From an uncultured Flavobacteriales bacterium (GTDB taxonomy: Bacteria > Bacteroidota > Bacteroidia > Flavobacteriales_D > Crocinitomicaceae), in NCBI GenBank assembly GCA_937876195.1, contig CALEIK010000003.1, forward strand, positions 1 to 64,000: 64,000 nt of DNA, written 5' to 3'. Below the pieces are notes generated by a model. It was not told the DNA's origin. It saw nothing but the letters and a program-made list of their open reading frames with translations, and did not search any database. Made by a program: the position numbers and the translations under genes. Below are positions 46,750 through 54,379 of this stretch, piece by piece. Position 1 is the stretch's first letter. The number at the start of each line of letters is the position of its first letter.

Positions 46750-48087
46750 TTAAGGAAATATGATTCCAGAATATTTTGTAACACTAGCATGAGGAATATT
46801 AGCTCCGTATGTTAGATTAATTGCTTTAATAAATTGATTTGCTAATAGTGCTTGTCCAATTGGGTTTAATTGCAAACCATCGAGAGAATAAGCGCCACCG
46901 GTTACGAAAGTTGCGCTCATGGAAACACCGTTGTAAATAGTTCCAGTTTTTAATTGACTGATTAGTAATCTAACATCAGCGATAGCTAAACCATAACTAC
47001 TTGCAGTGCTATTAATAACATTGTTGTACTGATCGATTTTTGATTGGATTTCAGCTATTTCACTTAAAGTTAACACAAACTCATCGCGAAACGGGAAAAT
47101 GGAACCCATACCATTACATTTTACTGAATCTAATGGAACGCTGAGTAAAATCAATTCTCCCTCAACCATTTTTCGAACGCCAAAAGGAGCAGAAGAATCA
47201 AGGATTACAAATGGATTAACTCCTTCAGTAAAAGTGACACCAGTTCCAAAAAACGCAGAATCTAATTTATTAATTTGACTAGCAGCAACTGTTAATCCAT
47301 TATAAGGTATTGTATTAAAATAAGGATAATCCAAGACATTTGGAATATTTGCAATTACTCCTTTCGCCCCATTCCCACTAAGGGAAGTAATTACTTCTTC
47401 TAAACTTCCGCTGAATGCATTTCCTGCAGGGCCGTTTGCATCAGGGATTCCACCATTCGTACCACCACTTTTAGCAAAAGCAAGAATGTCTTCATCTCCA
47501 AGCATTAAAGTGAAAAAAGTTGGGTTTTGAGCAATCGCATCACTTAAGATAGATGAATTTACTTCATTAGAAGCAAAACGCGCATAGTAAGGGTTAAAAT
47601 TTCCAGCACCGTTTGCCGGATTGCCATAACCACTTTCTCCTACTTTTAAAGTGCTTAATTCTGGAACACCCAAATTATTGAAAGGTCCCTGTGAAGCGAC
47701 AGAGCTAAACTGCGTAAGATCACCCGATGCACCAATCCGAATAGGTGAAAGAGAAGTTACTCCTTTGCAGTCGGTTTTATATCCCAATTTCAAGGCTGAC
47801 TGACCTTTGGTATTTACACCAACAGAGCTAGACGAAATAAGTGGTTGCTTAAAATCAATTGCGGCAACTGCATTAAATTGTTCGGCCAATATAGCAACAT
47901 AACTATTTTCTTGACCAATAAAAGTTAAACCATCATTTGAAAAACCAGATGTATTAGTTGTCCCAATCGCAATAAACTTAGATGCATTCACATCTCCCAT
48001 GGAAGCTTCAGGTGCTTCAATTTTAGGCTTGCAGCTGAAAATTCCACCAGCAATCACAATGATAAAAAGTAGGGTAATTGTTCTCAT
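46750..48087 (-). CDS. SGNH/GDSL-hydrolase-like lipoprotein
   Basis: A 445-residue lipoprotein with start at 48087 (MRTITLLFIIVIAGGIFSC, Cys19); the 13 codons upstream overlap the FadL gene and would mask the signal. It shows KFIAIGTTNTSGFSNDG, LPELSTLKVGESG-like patches, TLMLGDEDIL (GxND-like block with N replaced by E) and LDGLQLNPIGQALLANQ near the C-terminus, as in SGNH lipases. The catalytic serine block is atypical, so activity is uncertain. It lies 4 bp after the FadL gene and is surely in its operon. Confidence 0.75.
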   Translation of the reverse strand: MRTITLLFIIVIAGGIFSCKPKIEAPEASMGDVNASKFIAIGTTNTSGFSNDGLTFIGQENSYVAILAEQFNAVAAIDFKQPLISSSSVGVNTKGQSALKLGYKTDCKGVTSLSPIRIGASGDLTQFSSVASQGPFNNLGVPELSTLKVGESGYGNPANGAGNFNPYYARFASNEVNSSILSDAIAQNPTFFTLMLGDEDILAFAKSGGTNGGIPDANGPAGNAFSGSLEEVITSLSGNGAKGVIANIPNVLDYPYFNTIPYNGLTVAASQINKLDSAFFGTGVTFTEGVNPFVILDSSAPFGVRKMVEGELILLSVPLDSVKCNGMGSIFPFRDEFVLTLSEIAEIQSKIDQYNNVINSTASSYGLAIADVRLLISQLKTGTIYNGVSMSATFVTGGAYSLDGLQLNPIGQALLANQFIKAINLTYGANIPHASVTKYSGIIFP

Positions 48088-48091
48088 CGCA

Positions 48092-49309
48092 TTAAATTTT
48101 ATAGGTAATGGAAAAACCTGGTGCAAAAACGCGGGTTTTGAATTTTCCGCTCAGACCAGTTTCTAAGTTTGTATCTTCTCTTTTTACCTGAGTGTATAAA
48201 AAGGAAGCATCGAATGTGAATTTTTCATTGAGTTTATAGCCAATTCCCGCCGTATAATTTACTCGATTATTGTCTGGGGTTTCAGGTGTTACGTACCCAC
48301 TTTGTACCGGTGAAACCGCGTATGCCAGTCCTAAACGTGCTGTTATTTTCTCGGTGAACTTGTATTGTCCTCCTAACCGTGCTGAAACTGTACCGACATA
48401 GTTTCGTGCAGATTTGGTATCCTCCAACGAGTTCGTGTTGACTTCATAATCAAAAGCCAGTGTATCGTAAGCTTTCCAATCGACATAATTCCCGTCAAAT
48501 GCGATGGTGAGCTTATCATTTGGTTTAACAGCAATTGCTAGTGTAAATACTGAAGGCAAGGGGATGGAAGATGTAAATGGTCCGTCTGGAAAATTCTCTT
48601 CCAGCGATGATGGAACTGTAAAATCGGCATTTCCTTTCTTTAAACGCATATCAACCTGTGAGCGGTAAGTCATTCCAAAATTGATATGTTCAGTCGGTTC
48701 TACATACAATCCGACGTTAAATCCAAAACCTTCCCCGCTACCCGATAATTCAGCGTGACCGTAGTTTCCGCTGGCATCCTGCAAGGGTAAATCTTTTTGT
48801 AAGTTGACTTTTCCGTAGCCATACACGAATCCTGCTCCCAATCCGATTTTTTCCGTAATTCGAAAACTGACTGTAGGTTGGAAAAAAATAGATAACAATT
48901 GAAGGCGCGTGATAGCAAATCGACCAACCCATTCATCTTCCCATTGGACAGTACTACCAAACGGAGTATAGATGGCCATTCCAAGTTTTAAACGACTTTC
49001 TTCCTTGATCTCAAACAATCCAAACGCCGTAAAAGGCGTTCCCATTGGAGAATCAGTATTTGCCGAAATATTGGTGTTTTTTTCTAAAAAGGTAATTTTT
49101 GAAAAAGTAGGCGTCATTCCTATACTCACTTCATTGCCGTGGTGAAATGAGGCGCCTCCTGGATTGAAAAATAGAACCGCAGCATCTTGTGGGAGTGCTG
49201 CCCCAGCACCAGCCATTCCTTGTTGTGCCTGTCCCTGAAAGTTCACCTGAAATCCTTGGCTGTACACCAGTACAGGTAGTAAGAAAATAAAAAGAATGAG
49301 TTTTTGCAT
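48092..49309 (-). CDS. FadL/TodX family outer-membrane transport protein
   Basis: A 405-residue protein. The signal peptide ends LVYSQG (19-20). The N-terminal hatch has QAQQGMAGAGAALPQDAAVL, FFNPGGASF (the NPxxxS-type FadL block) and GTPFTAFGLFEI, followed by about 14 barrel strands ending FSITYKI. FadL proteins admit long-chain fatty acids or aromatic hydrocarbons across the outer membrane. It heads a three-gene minus-strand cluster with an SGNH-like lipoprotein and a secreted esterase. Confidence 0.9.
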   Translation of the reverse strand: MQKLILFIFLLPVLVYSQGFQVNFQGQAQQGMAGAGAALPQDAAVLFFNPGGASFHHGNEVSIGMTPTFSKITFLEKNTNISANTDSPMGTPFTAFGLFEIKEESRLKLGMAIYTPFGSTVQWEDEWVGRFAITRLQLLSIFFQPTVSFRITEKIGLGAGFVYGYGKVNLQKDLPLQDASGNYGHAELSGSGEGFGFNVGLYVEPTEHINFGMTYRSQVDMRLKKGNADFTVPSSLEENFPDGPFTSSIPLPSVFTLAIAVKPNDKLTIAFDGNYVDWKAYDTLAFDYEVNTNSLEDTKSARNYVGTVSARLGGQYKFTEKITARLGLAYAVSPVQSGYVTPETPDNNRVNYTAGIGYKLNEKFTFDASFLYTQVKREDTNLETGLSGKFKTRVFAPGFSITYKI

Positions 49310-49462
49310 GCGTAATAATCGTCGTAAATTTGATAATCCAGTAGTAACTGCTTTCGTTGTGAAATTAACTTAAAATTAAGAACAAAACAACATGTGGCTA
49401 AATTATTCCATGAACGGATCTACTTGAAACGCACTGTAGTGGATATTTTTACCTCAATTATA

Positions 49463-49491
49463 TTGATTTATAAAAGAATGTTGTACATTTG
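49463..49491 (+). promoter_or_regulatory. promoter of the rpsP operon
   Basis: TTG at 49463-49465, an 18-nt spacer, and TACATTTG at 49484-49491 (full TAnnTTTG match). This is the best promoter in the window; transcription would begin around 49496-49498. Confidence 0.75.
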
Positions 49492-49495
49492 CACC

Positions 49496-49548
49496 CCTGT
49501 CTCGGGAAGGCAGGATTAAATTATTTATAAATCGAGGTTTTGTACCTC
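49496..49548 (+). promoter_or_regulatory. structured 5' leader of rpsP
   Basis: Two hairpins lie between promoter and start codon. CCTGTCT pairs with AGGCAGG around CGGGA (49496-49514, one G-U), and GAGGT pairs with ACCTC around TTTGT (49534-49548). The leader is about 65 nt, against 4-20 nt for most genes here. It may be an autoregulatory ribosomal-protein leader bound by bS16 (inference; unverified against Rfam). Confidence 0.45.
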
Positions 49549-49562
49549 AAACTGTAAAAAGT

Positions 49563-50309
49563 ATGGCAACTAGAATTAGATTGCAAAGACATGGTAAAAA
49601 ATCAAAAGCATTTTACCACATTGTAGCTGCGGATAGCAGAGCAAAAAGAGATGGTCGTTTCATTGAAAAAATCGGAACGTACGATCCAAATACAAACCCG
49701 GCAACTGTAGAATTAGATTTCGACCGCGCGCTAAACTGGCTTCAAGTTGGAGCTGAAATGAGCGAAACGGCAAGAGCTCTTCTTTCTTACAAAGGGGTAT
49801 TGTACAAAAACCACTTAATCAATGGAATTAAGAAAGGAGCAATAACTGAGGCGCAAGTAGAAGAAAAATTTGCAAAATGGTTAGAGGAGAAAGAAGGAAA
49901 AATTGCTGCTAAATCTACTGGTTTAGTGAAAGAAGCTGAAAAAGAAAAAGCTGCTCGATTGAAGGCTGAAACTGAATCTGCTGCTAACAAAGCAAAAGAA
50001 ATCGAAGCGAAAAACACACCTGTTGAGGAAGTAGCAGAAGCGGCACCAGTTGCTGAAGAAGCTGCATCTGATGATGCACCAGCTGCAGAAGTTGCAACGG
50101 AAGAAGTTGTTGCTGAAGAGGCACCGGCTGCTGAAGAAGCGAAAGAAGAGGTTGTTGCTGAAGAGGCTCCAGCTGCTGAAGAAGTAAAAGAAGAGGTTGT
50201 TGCTGAAGAAGCTCCAGCTGCTGAAGAAGTGAAAGAAGAAGTTGTTGCTGAAGAAGCTCCAGCTGCTGAAGAAACTTCTACGGACGAGGCTGAAGAGCCA
50301 AAAGCTTAA
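49563..50309 (+). CDS. rpsP: ribosomal protein bS16 with long repetitive tail
   Basis: A 248-residue bS16. The first 80 residues (ATRIRLQRHGKKSKAFYHIV, FIEKIGTYDPNTNP, ALNWLQVGAEMSETARALL) are the ribosomal domain. A charged helical linker follows (about 95-160) and then an Ala/Glu-rich tail, with the unit EEVVAEEAPAAEEVK repeated nearly four times (50100-50273, 45-nt periods). The tail is far longer than in classical bS16 and strongly acidic. It is followed at 13 bp by rimM, with which it is co-transcribed. Confidence 0.97.
   Translation: MATRIRLQRHGKKSKAFYHIVAADSRAKRDGRFIEKIGTYDPNTNPATVELDFDRALNWLQVGAEMSETARALLSYKGVLYKNHLINGIKKGAITEAQVEEKFAKWLEEKEGKIAAKSTGLVKEAEKEKAARLKAETESAANKAKEIEAKNTPVEEVAEAAPVAEEAASDDAPAAEVATEEVVAEEAPAAEEAKEEVVAEEAPAAEEVKEEVVAEEAPAAEEVKEEVVAEEAPAAEETSTDEAEEPKA
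50100..50273 (+). repeat. 45-nt tandem repeat inside rpsP
   Basis: Nearly four in-frame copies of a 45-nt unit encode EEVVAEEAPAAEE plus AK/VK; the last lacks two codons. Such repeats can expand or contract by slippage. Confidence 0.85.
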
Positions 50310-50322
50310 TAAATTAACATAC

Positions 50323-50850
50323 GTGAATAAAGCAGATTGCTTTCATTTAGGATATGTAGCGAAACTTCACGGATTTAAAGGTGAAGTTTCGCTGTTTTTA
50401 GACGTTACCAATCCAGATGATTATGCGTTACTCGATGCCGTTTTTATCGATATTAACGATCATCTTACCCCCTTTTTTATTGAATCATTTAAACTGAAGA
50501 ACAACGGCTTTGCTGCTGTGCGATTCGAAGGTGTTGATGATGAAAGTCACGCAAAGCGCATCGTTCGAAAGAATGTTTACCTGCCGGCGGAGATTTTACC
50601 AGAACTCAAAGGAGTCCATTTTTACGATCACGAAGTCGTAGGATTTACCGTCATTGACAAAGCGTTTGGAGAAGTTGGAATTCTTGAGCAAGTCATTGAT
50701 TTGAAAGTAAACCCTTTGTTGCAAGTCATGAGAGGTGACAAAGAAGTACTCATTCCGTTCATTGAAGGGTTGGTGCAGAAAGTTGATCGTGAAAAGAAAG
50801 AATTGCATGTGGCAGCTCCTGCGGGACTGATCGAAATTTATTTGGAGTAA
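50323..50850 (+). CDS. rimM: ribosome maturation factor RimM
   Basis: A 175-residue assembly factor for the 30S head. HLGYVAKLHGFKGEVSLFLD is the N-terminal RimM block, FKLKNNGFAAVRFEGVDDES follows, and the PRC-barrel part has EVVGFTVIDKAFGEVG, then EVLIPFIEGLVQKVD. I chose GTG at 50323 (VNKADCF), which gives the normal length; an ATG 81 nt upstream lies inside the rpsP repeat in another frame. Its TAA shares its last A with the ATG of the next gene. Confidence 0.95.
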   Translation: MNKADCFHLGYVAKLHGFKGEVSLFLDVTNPDDYALLDAVFIDINDHLTPFFIESFKLKNNGFAAVRFEGVDDESHAKRIVRKNVYLPAEILPELKGVHFYDHEVVGFTVIDKAFGEVGILEQVIDLKVNPLLQVMRGDKEVLIPFIEGLVQKVDREKKELHVAAPAGLIEIYLE

Positions 50851-51554
50851 TGTCCATTTTCCAATTCAAACATTTTTCTATTAAACAAGCTGATTCTGCC
50901 ATGAAGCTAGGAACAGACGCGATGTTGCTCGGTGCTTTTGTCGAAACCGAAGGAAAGAAAAATGCCTTGGATGTCGGAACTGGTACTGGCGTTCTTGCGT
51001 TAATGTTGGCGCAGAAGAATAGCGAATTAGCGATCACTGGAATTGAAATCGATGAAGCGTCAGCGCAAGAAGCAACCTTCAACTTTCAGCAATCTCCTTG
51101 GTCGGAGCGAATGGATGTTAAACACATAGATTTTCTCGATTTTGAATCTTCACTTCGGTTTGATTTGATCGTTTCCAATCCGCCGTACTTCAGCACGACC
51201 AACGAGAATGAAGATCCACGAAAGGCACAAGCGCGACATGTTTCCAGTCTTTATATCGCACCATTTCTAAAAAAAGCACATTCAGTACTAAGTCCAGACG
51301 GGTGCTTTTGGTTGATCGTTCCCTTTATTGACTTCGCTAAATGGTACGTGTGTGCTGAGAAAAGCGGATTCCGTGTTGCGAGGAAAATTGACGTTATTGG
51401 AAAGGAAGGGAGCCAGCCCATTCGCTGTATTGTGCAATTGAACCAAAGTGCCATTTCACCGATAAGAGAAACGTTTTGTGTTCGAAAGGCGGATAACTCA
51501 TACAGTGAGGAATACATTGAACTCACCAAAGAGTTTCATGGAGTTGCGCTTTAG
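50850..51554 (+). CDS. trmN6: tRNA1(Val) A37 N6-methyltransferase (YfiC/TrmN6)
   Basis: A 234-residue SAM methyltransferase. FSIKQADSAMKLGTDAMLLG is the family N-terminus; motif I DVGTGTGVLALML is at 41-53; the catalytic NPPY is at 110-113 in LIVSNPPYFST; and a cluster of late motifs (HARHV-like QARHVSSL) follows. It methylates N6 of adenine 37 in tRNA1(Val). It overlaps rimM by one base, making a translation-linked rpsP-rimM-trmN6 operon. Confidence 0.9.
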   Translation: MSIFQFKHFSIKQADSAMKLGTDAMLLGAFVETEGKKNALDVGTGTGVLALMLAQKNSELAITGIEIDEASAQEATFNFQQSPWSERMDVKHIDFLDFESSLRFDLIVSNPPYFSTTNENEDPRKAQARHVSSLYIAPFLKKAHSVLSPDGCFWLIVPFIDFAKWYVCAEKSGFRVARKIDVIGKEGSQPIRCIVQLNQSAISPIRETFCVRKADNSYSEEYIELTKEFHGVAL

Positions 51555-51651
51555 AATAGCAAGATTTTAACTATTTTAGAAAATAAATTGATTCGGTAGT
51601 AGTGAGCACAAGCTTGCTTGACATCAATACATACAATAAATTTACGCGATT

Positions 51652-52170
51652 ATGAAAAGAACAGCATTTATCATTTTGGGCTTGGCTGCAGTATTTGGTG
51701 CAGGTTTTACAGCGAACACTATTTTTTCGAATAAATCTGTGGAAGATGGAAACACCACGAGAGTAGAAAACATTAATCAATCAAAAAAAGAAAACACCAT
51801 GAAATTAGGAGCATTTTCAGTGAGTTTAAGTGTTAAGGATCTTAAAACATCAAAGGAATTTTATGAAAACTTGGGATTTAAAGAGTTTGGCGGAGGTATG
51901 GAACAAAATTACCTCATTATGAAAAATGGAAATGCACTGATCGGTTTGTTTCAGGGAATGTTTGAGGGCAATATTCTCACGTTTAATCCTGGTTGGGATG
52001 AAAACGCGAACAATCTTGATGAGTTTGATGACGTCCGCACAATTCAACAACACTTGAAGAGTCAAGGAGTGAAAATGGTTGCCGAAGCAGATGAAACAAC
52101 AACAGGACCAGCGAGTTTTATGATCACCGATCCAGATGGAAACATAGTGCTTGTAGATCAACACCGTTAA
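51652..52170 (+). CDS. signal-anchored VOC-family protein
   Basis: A 172-residue protein. A hydrophobic N-terminal segment (MKRTAFIILGLAAVFGAGFT) acts as a signal or membrane anchor, then a 30-residue polar linker, then a VOC domain from about 50 (MKLGAFSVSLSVKDLKTSKE, FYENLGF, LIGLFQGMFEGN, FMITDPDGNIVLVDQH). VOC proteins are normally cytoplasmic, so periplasmic anchoring is unusual. An internal in-frame ATG at 51799 could produce a cytoplasmic form. The ligand is unknown. Confidence 0.85.
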   Translation: MKRTAFIILGLAAVFGAGFTANTIFSNKSVEDGNTTRVENINQSKKENTMKLGAFSVSLSVKDLKTSKEFYENLGFKEFGGGMEQNYLIMKNGNALIGLFQGMFEGNILTFNPGWDENANNLDEFDDVRTIQQHLKSQGVKMVAEADETTTGPASFMITDPDGNIVLVDQHR

Positions 52171-52174
52171 GGAC

Positions 52175-52735
52175 ATGGCTCAATTAAAATTAACTGAAGA
52201 ACAAAAGGAAGCGTTGTTGTCAATTTTGAAGCAGCGATTTGAAAAGAACATGCACCGCCACAAGGAATTGGACTGGTCAAAAATTCAAGCCAAACTAGAA
52301 GGATATCCAGAAAAACTATGGTCACTCGACCAAATGGAAGAAACAGAAGGCGAGCCTGACGTAATCGGTTATGATACCGAAACAGACGAATACATCTTTT
52401 GCGATTGTAGCAAAGAAAGTCCCAGCGCTCGCCGAAGTGTGTGCTACGACCACGAAGCGCTGGAATCCAGAAAAAAGTTTAAGCCTGAAAATAGCGCTGT
52501 GGGCATGGCAAACGACATGGGCATTGAGTTAATCAACGAAGAAGCATATCATCAGCTGCAACAGTTGGAAACGTTCGATACAAAAACTTCCAGTTGGCTG
52601 GCAACACCCAAAGAAGTGAGATCGCTAGGTGGCGCTATTTTCGGTGACTGGCGTTTCGGACGTGTGTTCATTTACCACAACGGTGCTGAATCGTATTACG
52701 GTGCAAGGGGATTTAGGGGGGTGTTGAAAGTGTAA
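52175..52735 (+). CDS. DUF4256 family protein
   Basis: A 186-residue soluble protein that matches DUF4256 throughout: QRFEKNMHRHKELDWSKIQA, LWSLDQMEETEGEPDVIGYD, DCSKESPSARRSVCYDHEAL and a C-terminal GGAIFGDWRFGRVFIYHNGA block. The fold and role are unknown; the family is often near VOC-type genes, as here (4 bp downstream, likely co-transcribed). Confidence 0.88.
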   Translation: MAQLKLTEEQKEALLSILKQRFEKNMHRHKELDWSKIQAKLEGYPEKLWSLDQMEETEGEPDVIGYDTETDEYIFCDCSKESPSARRSVCYDHEALESRKKFKPENSAVGMANDMGIELINEEAYHQLQQLETFDTKTSSWLATPKEVRSLGGAIFGDWRFGRVFIYHNGAESYYGARGFRGVLKV

Positions 52736-52754
52736 GCTTTTTCTACGATCCACG

Positions 52755-53606
52755 CTAAGGATTCACAATATCCAAAAATTCCTTGATCCTTACGACAGAA
52801 TGGGCGGTGATTGGTTGACTAAATCCGTGACCTTCATTTGGATAATGTTCAAATTCATGCATTACACCATTGTCCAACAATGTTTGCTGCAAAAGCTCAG
52901 ACTGTTCAATGGGAACAATTATATCATTCACTCCGTGAAAGGTAATTGTGGGAATAGAGTTTGCCGTGATATAGTTCGTTGGACTTGATGAAAAATACAG
53001 AGCAGGTTCCTGAGCAGGAGGCCCGCCAATTACCTCATTGAGTAGGGAAGAGGTAAAGCCACTATACGGGTACAAAGAATCCATATGCGTCGGTCCGAAG
53101 TAATTGATAATTCCTCTGATGAACTGGTCGTTGTTGTTTTTGTAACCATGAAGAAGTGCCAAATGCCCTCCTGCGCTAGCACCACAAATCACAGCTTTGT
53201 TTGAAATTCGCCATTCACCCAGTTTGCTCTTAATGAAATTAATTGCGGTAATTACATCCGTTTCTTGTGCTGGAAACTTATTCGTATTGGCAACGGTATC
53301 ACATAAGCGGTAATTCATAGAAATAAACGCGTAATTTTCCAGTGTTGCATTTAAAACGGGGTAGGCACCACCGAAATCGGCTTTATCTCCTGCCATCCAG
53401 CCTCCTCCGTGAATGTAAATAAACAATTTGGTGGCAGTAGTAGAACGATTTGCAGGAAGGTAAATATCCATCTTTTGTCGAGGATCATTTCCATAAGAAA
53501 CGTTGTACTCAATTTTGGCCGCATTTGGATCTGATTGTGGCTCATCCTTTTTACAACTACAAAGAGCAATCGTGACAACAACTACAAGAAGATGAAAAAT
53601 GCGCAT
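52755..53606 (-). CDS. alpha/beta-hydrolase lipoprotein (BD-FAE-like esterase)
   Basis: A 283-residue lipoprotein (lipobox ALCSC). It has oxyanion HGGGWMAGDK, nucleophile elbow CGASAGGHLAL, acid in FHGVNDIIVPIEQ and His in NEGHGFSQ. Such enzymes cut esters such as feruloyl or acetyl groups. It lacks a T9SS tail, unlike the esterase at 45437, and would sit in the periplasm or be surface anchored. Confidence 0.88.
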   Translation of the reverse strand: MRIFHLLVVVVTIALCSCKKDEPQSDPNAAKIEYNVSYGNDPRQKMDIYLPANRSTTATKLFIYIHGGGWMAGDKADFGGAYPVLNATLENYAFISMNYRLCDTVANTNKFPAQETDVITAINFIKSKLGEWRISNKAVICGASAGGHLALLHGYKNNNDQFIRGIINYFGPTHMDSLYPYSGFTSSLLNEVIGGPPAQEPALYFSSSPTNYITANSIPTITFHGVNDIIVPIEQSELLQQTLLDNGVMHEFEHYPNEGHGFSQPITAHSVVRIKEFLDIVNP

Positions 53607-53738
53607 AATTTCTAAAATTAGTGTATTAGTTAAAGTTAATACATTCCGTTGTTAAAACGAAACTGTATGGAAATAATTGTGGTGTTTTTACACTTCCCTG
53701 TCCACTCCAAGAATAATAGTGAACATAAATCAAATGTT

Positions 53739-53767
53739 TGTCCCAAATAATTACTAAATTTGGGACA
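53739..53767 (+). promoter_or_regulatory. AbiE operon promoter/operator
   Basis: TGTCCCAAAT (53739-53748) and ATTTGGGACA (53758-53767) form a perfect 10-bp inverted repeat with a 9-bp spacer. The right arm overlaps the -7 box TAAATTTG (53755-53762), so binding should block transcription. AbiEi antitoxins repress their own promoter through inverted repeats, which fits. Confidence 0.75.
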
Positions 53768-53779
53768 CATTAAAGTGTG

Positions 53780-54379
53780 ATGACAGATTCAGTTCAAACT
53801 AAAATAGAGAGTAAAATCAAAACTATTAAAAGGGGAAGTATTATTTTTCCTTCTAATTTTGATACGTTTGGAAACGTTGAAATCGTCAAAAAATCATTAT
53901 TAAGGTTAGAGCAGAAAGGTTTCTTGGTGAGATTAGCACATGGTATTTACCTATACCCAAAACAAGATAAATTATTAGGCAATTTATCTCCTTCTATTGA
54001 AGAAATTGCGGTTGCAATTGCAGAAAGAGATAAAGCACGAATTATCCCAACAGGAATAACGGCACTAAATAAATTAGGATTGTCACCTCAAATTCCAATG
54101 AATGTTGTTTTTTTAACTGATGGTGCTCCAAGAAGCATAGTTGTTGGTAAAAGGACAATAAAATTCAAGAGAACATCTCCAAAAAGTTTAGCTGTAAAAG
54201 GAGAAGTTACAAGCCTAGTCATACAAGCGTTAAAGGAAATAGGAAAAGATAATGTAACGGATGAACAATTAGAAAAAATTAAGAATCATCTTAAACTTGA
54301 AAAAGAAGAAATTATAGATCATGATGCTAAATTAGCTCCTGCTTGGATATCGAAAATTATAAGGGATTGTAAAGGATGA
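53780..54379 (+). CDS. AbiEi-like antitoxin (DUF6088 family)
   Basis: A 199-residue antitoxin of a type IV toxin-antitoxin pair. The N-terminal winged HTH (VQTKIESKIKTIKRGSIIFP, then KKSLLRLEQKGFLVRLAHGI) is followed by KARIIPTGITALNKLGLSPQ and a basic C-terminal domain, as in DUF6088/AbiEi proteins. It should repress its own operon through the 10-bp inverted repeat upstream and counter the toxin. I chose ATG at 53780 over GTG one codon earlier. Its stop overlaps the toxin start by 4 nt. Confidence 0.9.
   Translation: MTDSVQTKIESKIKTIKRGSIIFPSNFDTFGNVEIVKKSLLRLEQKGFLVRLAHGIYLYPKQDKLLGNLSPSIEEIAVAIAERDKARIIPTGITALNKLGLSPQIPMNVVFLTDGAPRSIVVGKRTIKFKRTSPKSLAVKGEVTSLVIQALKEIGKDNVTDEQLEKIKNHLKLEKEEIIDHDAKLAPAWISKIIRDCKG

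Noticed and set aside
50242..50322. ATG extension of rimM into rpsP
   Set aside because: The extra residues (rich in KKLQLLKKLL) are an out-of-frame reading of the rpsP repeat; RimM homologs begin at the GTG at 50323.
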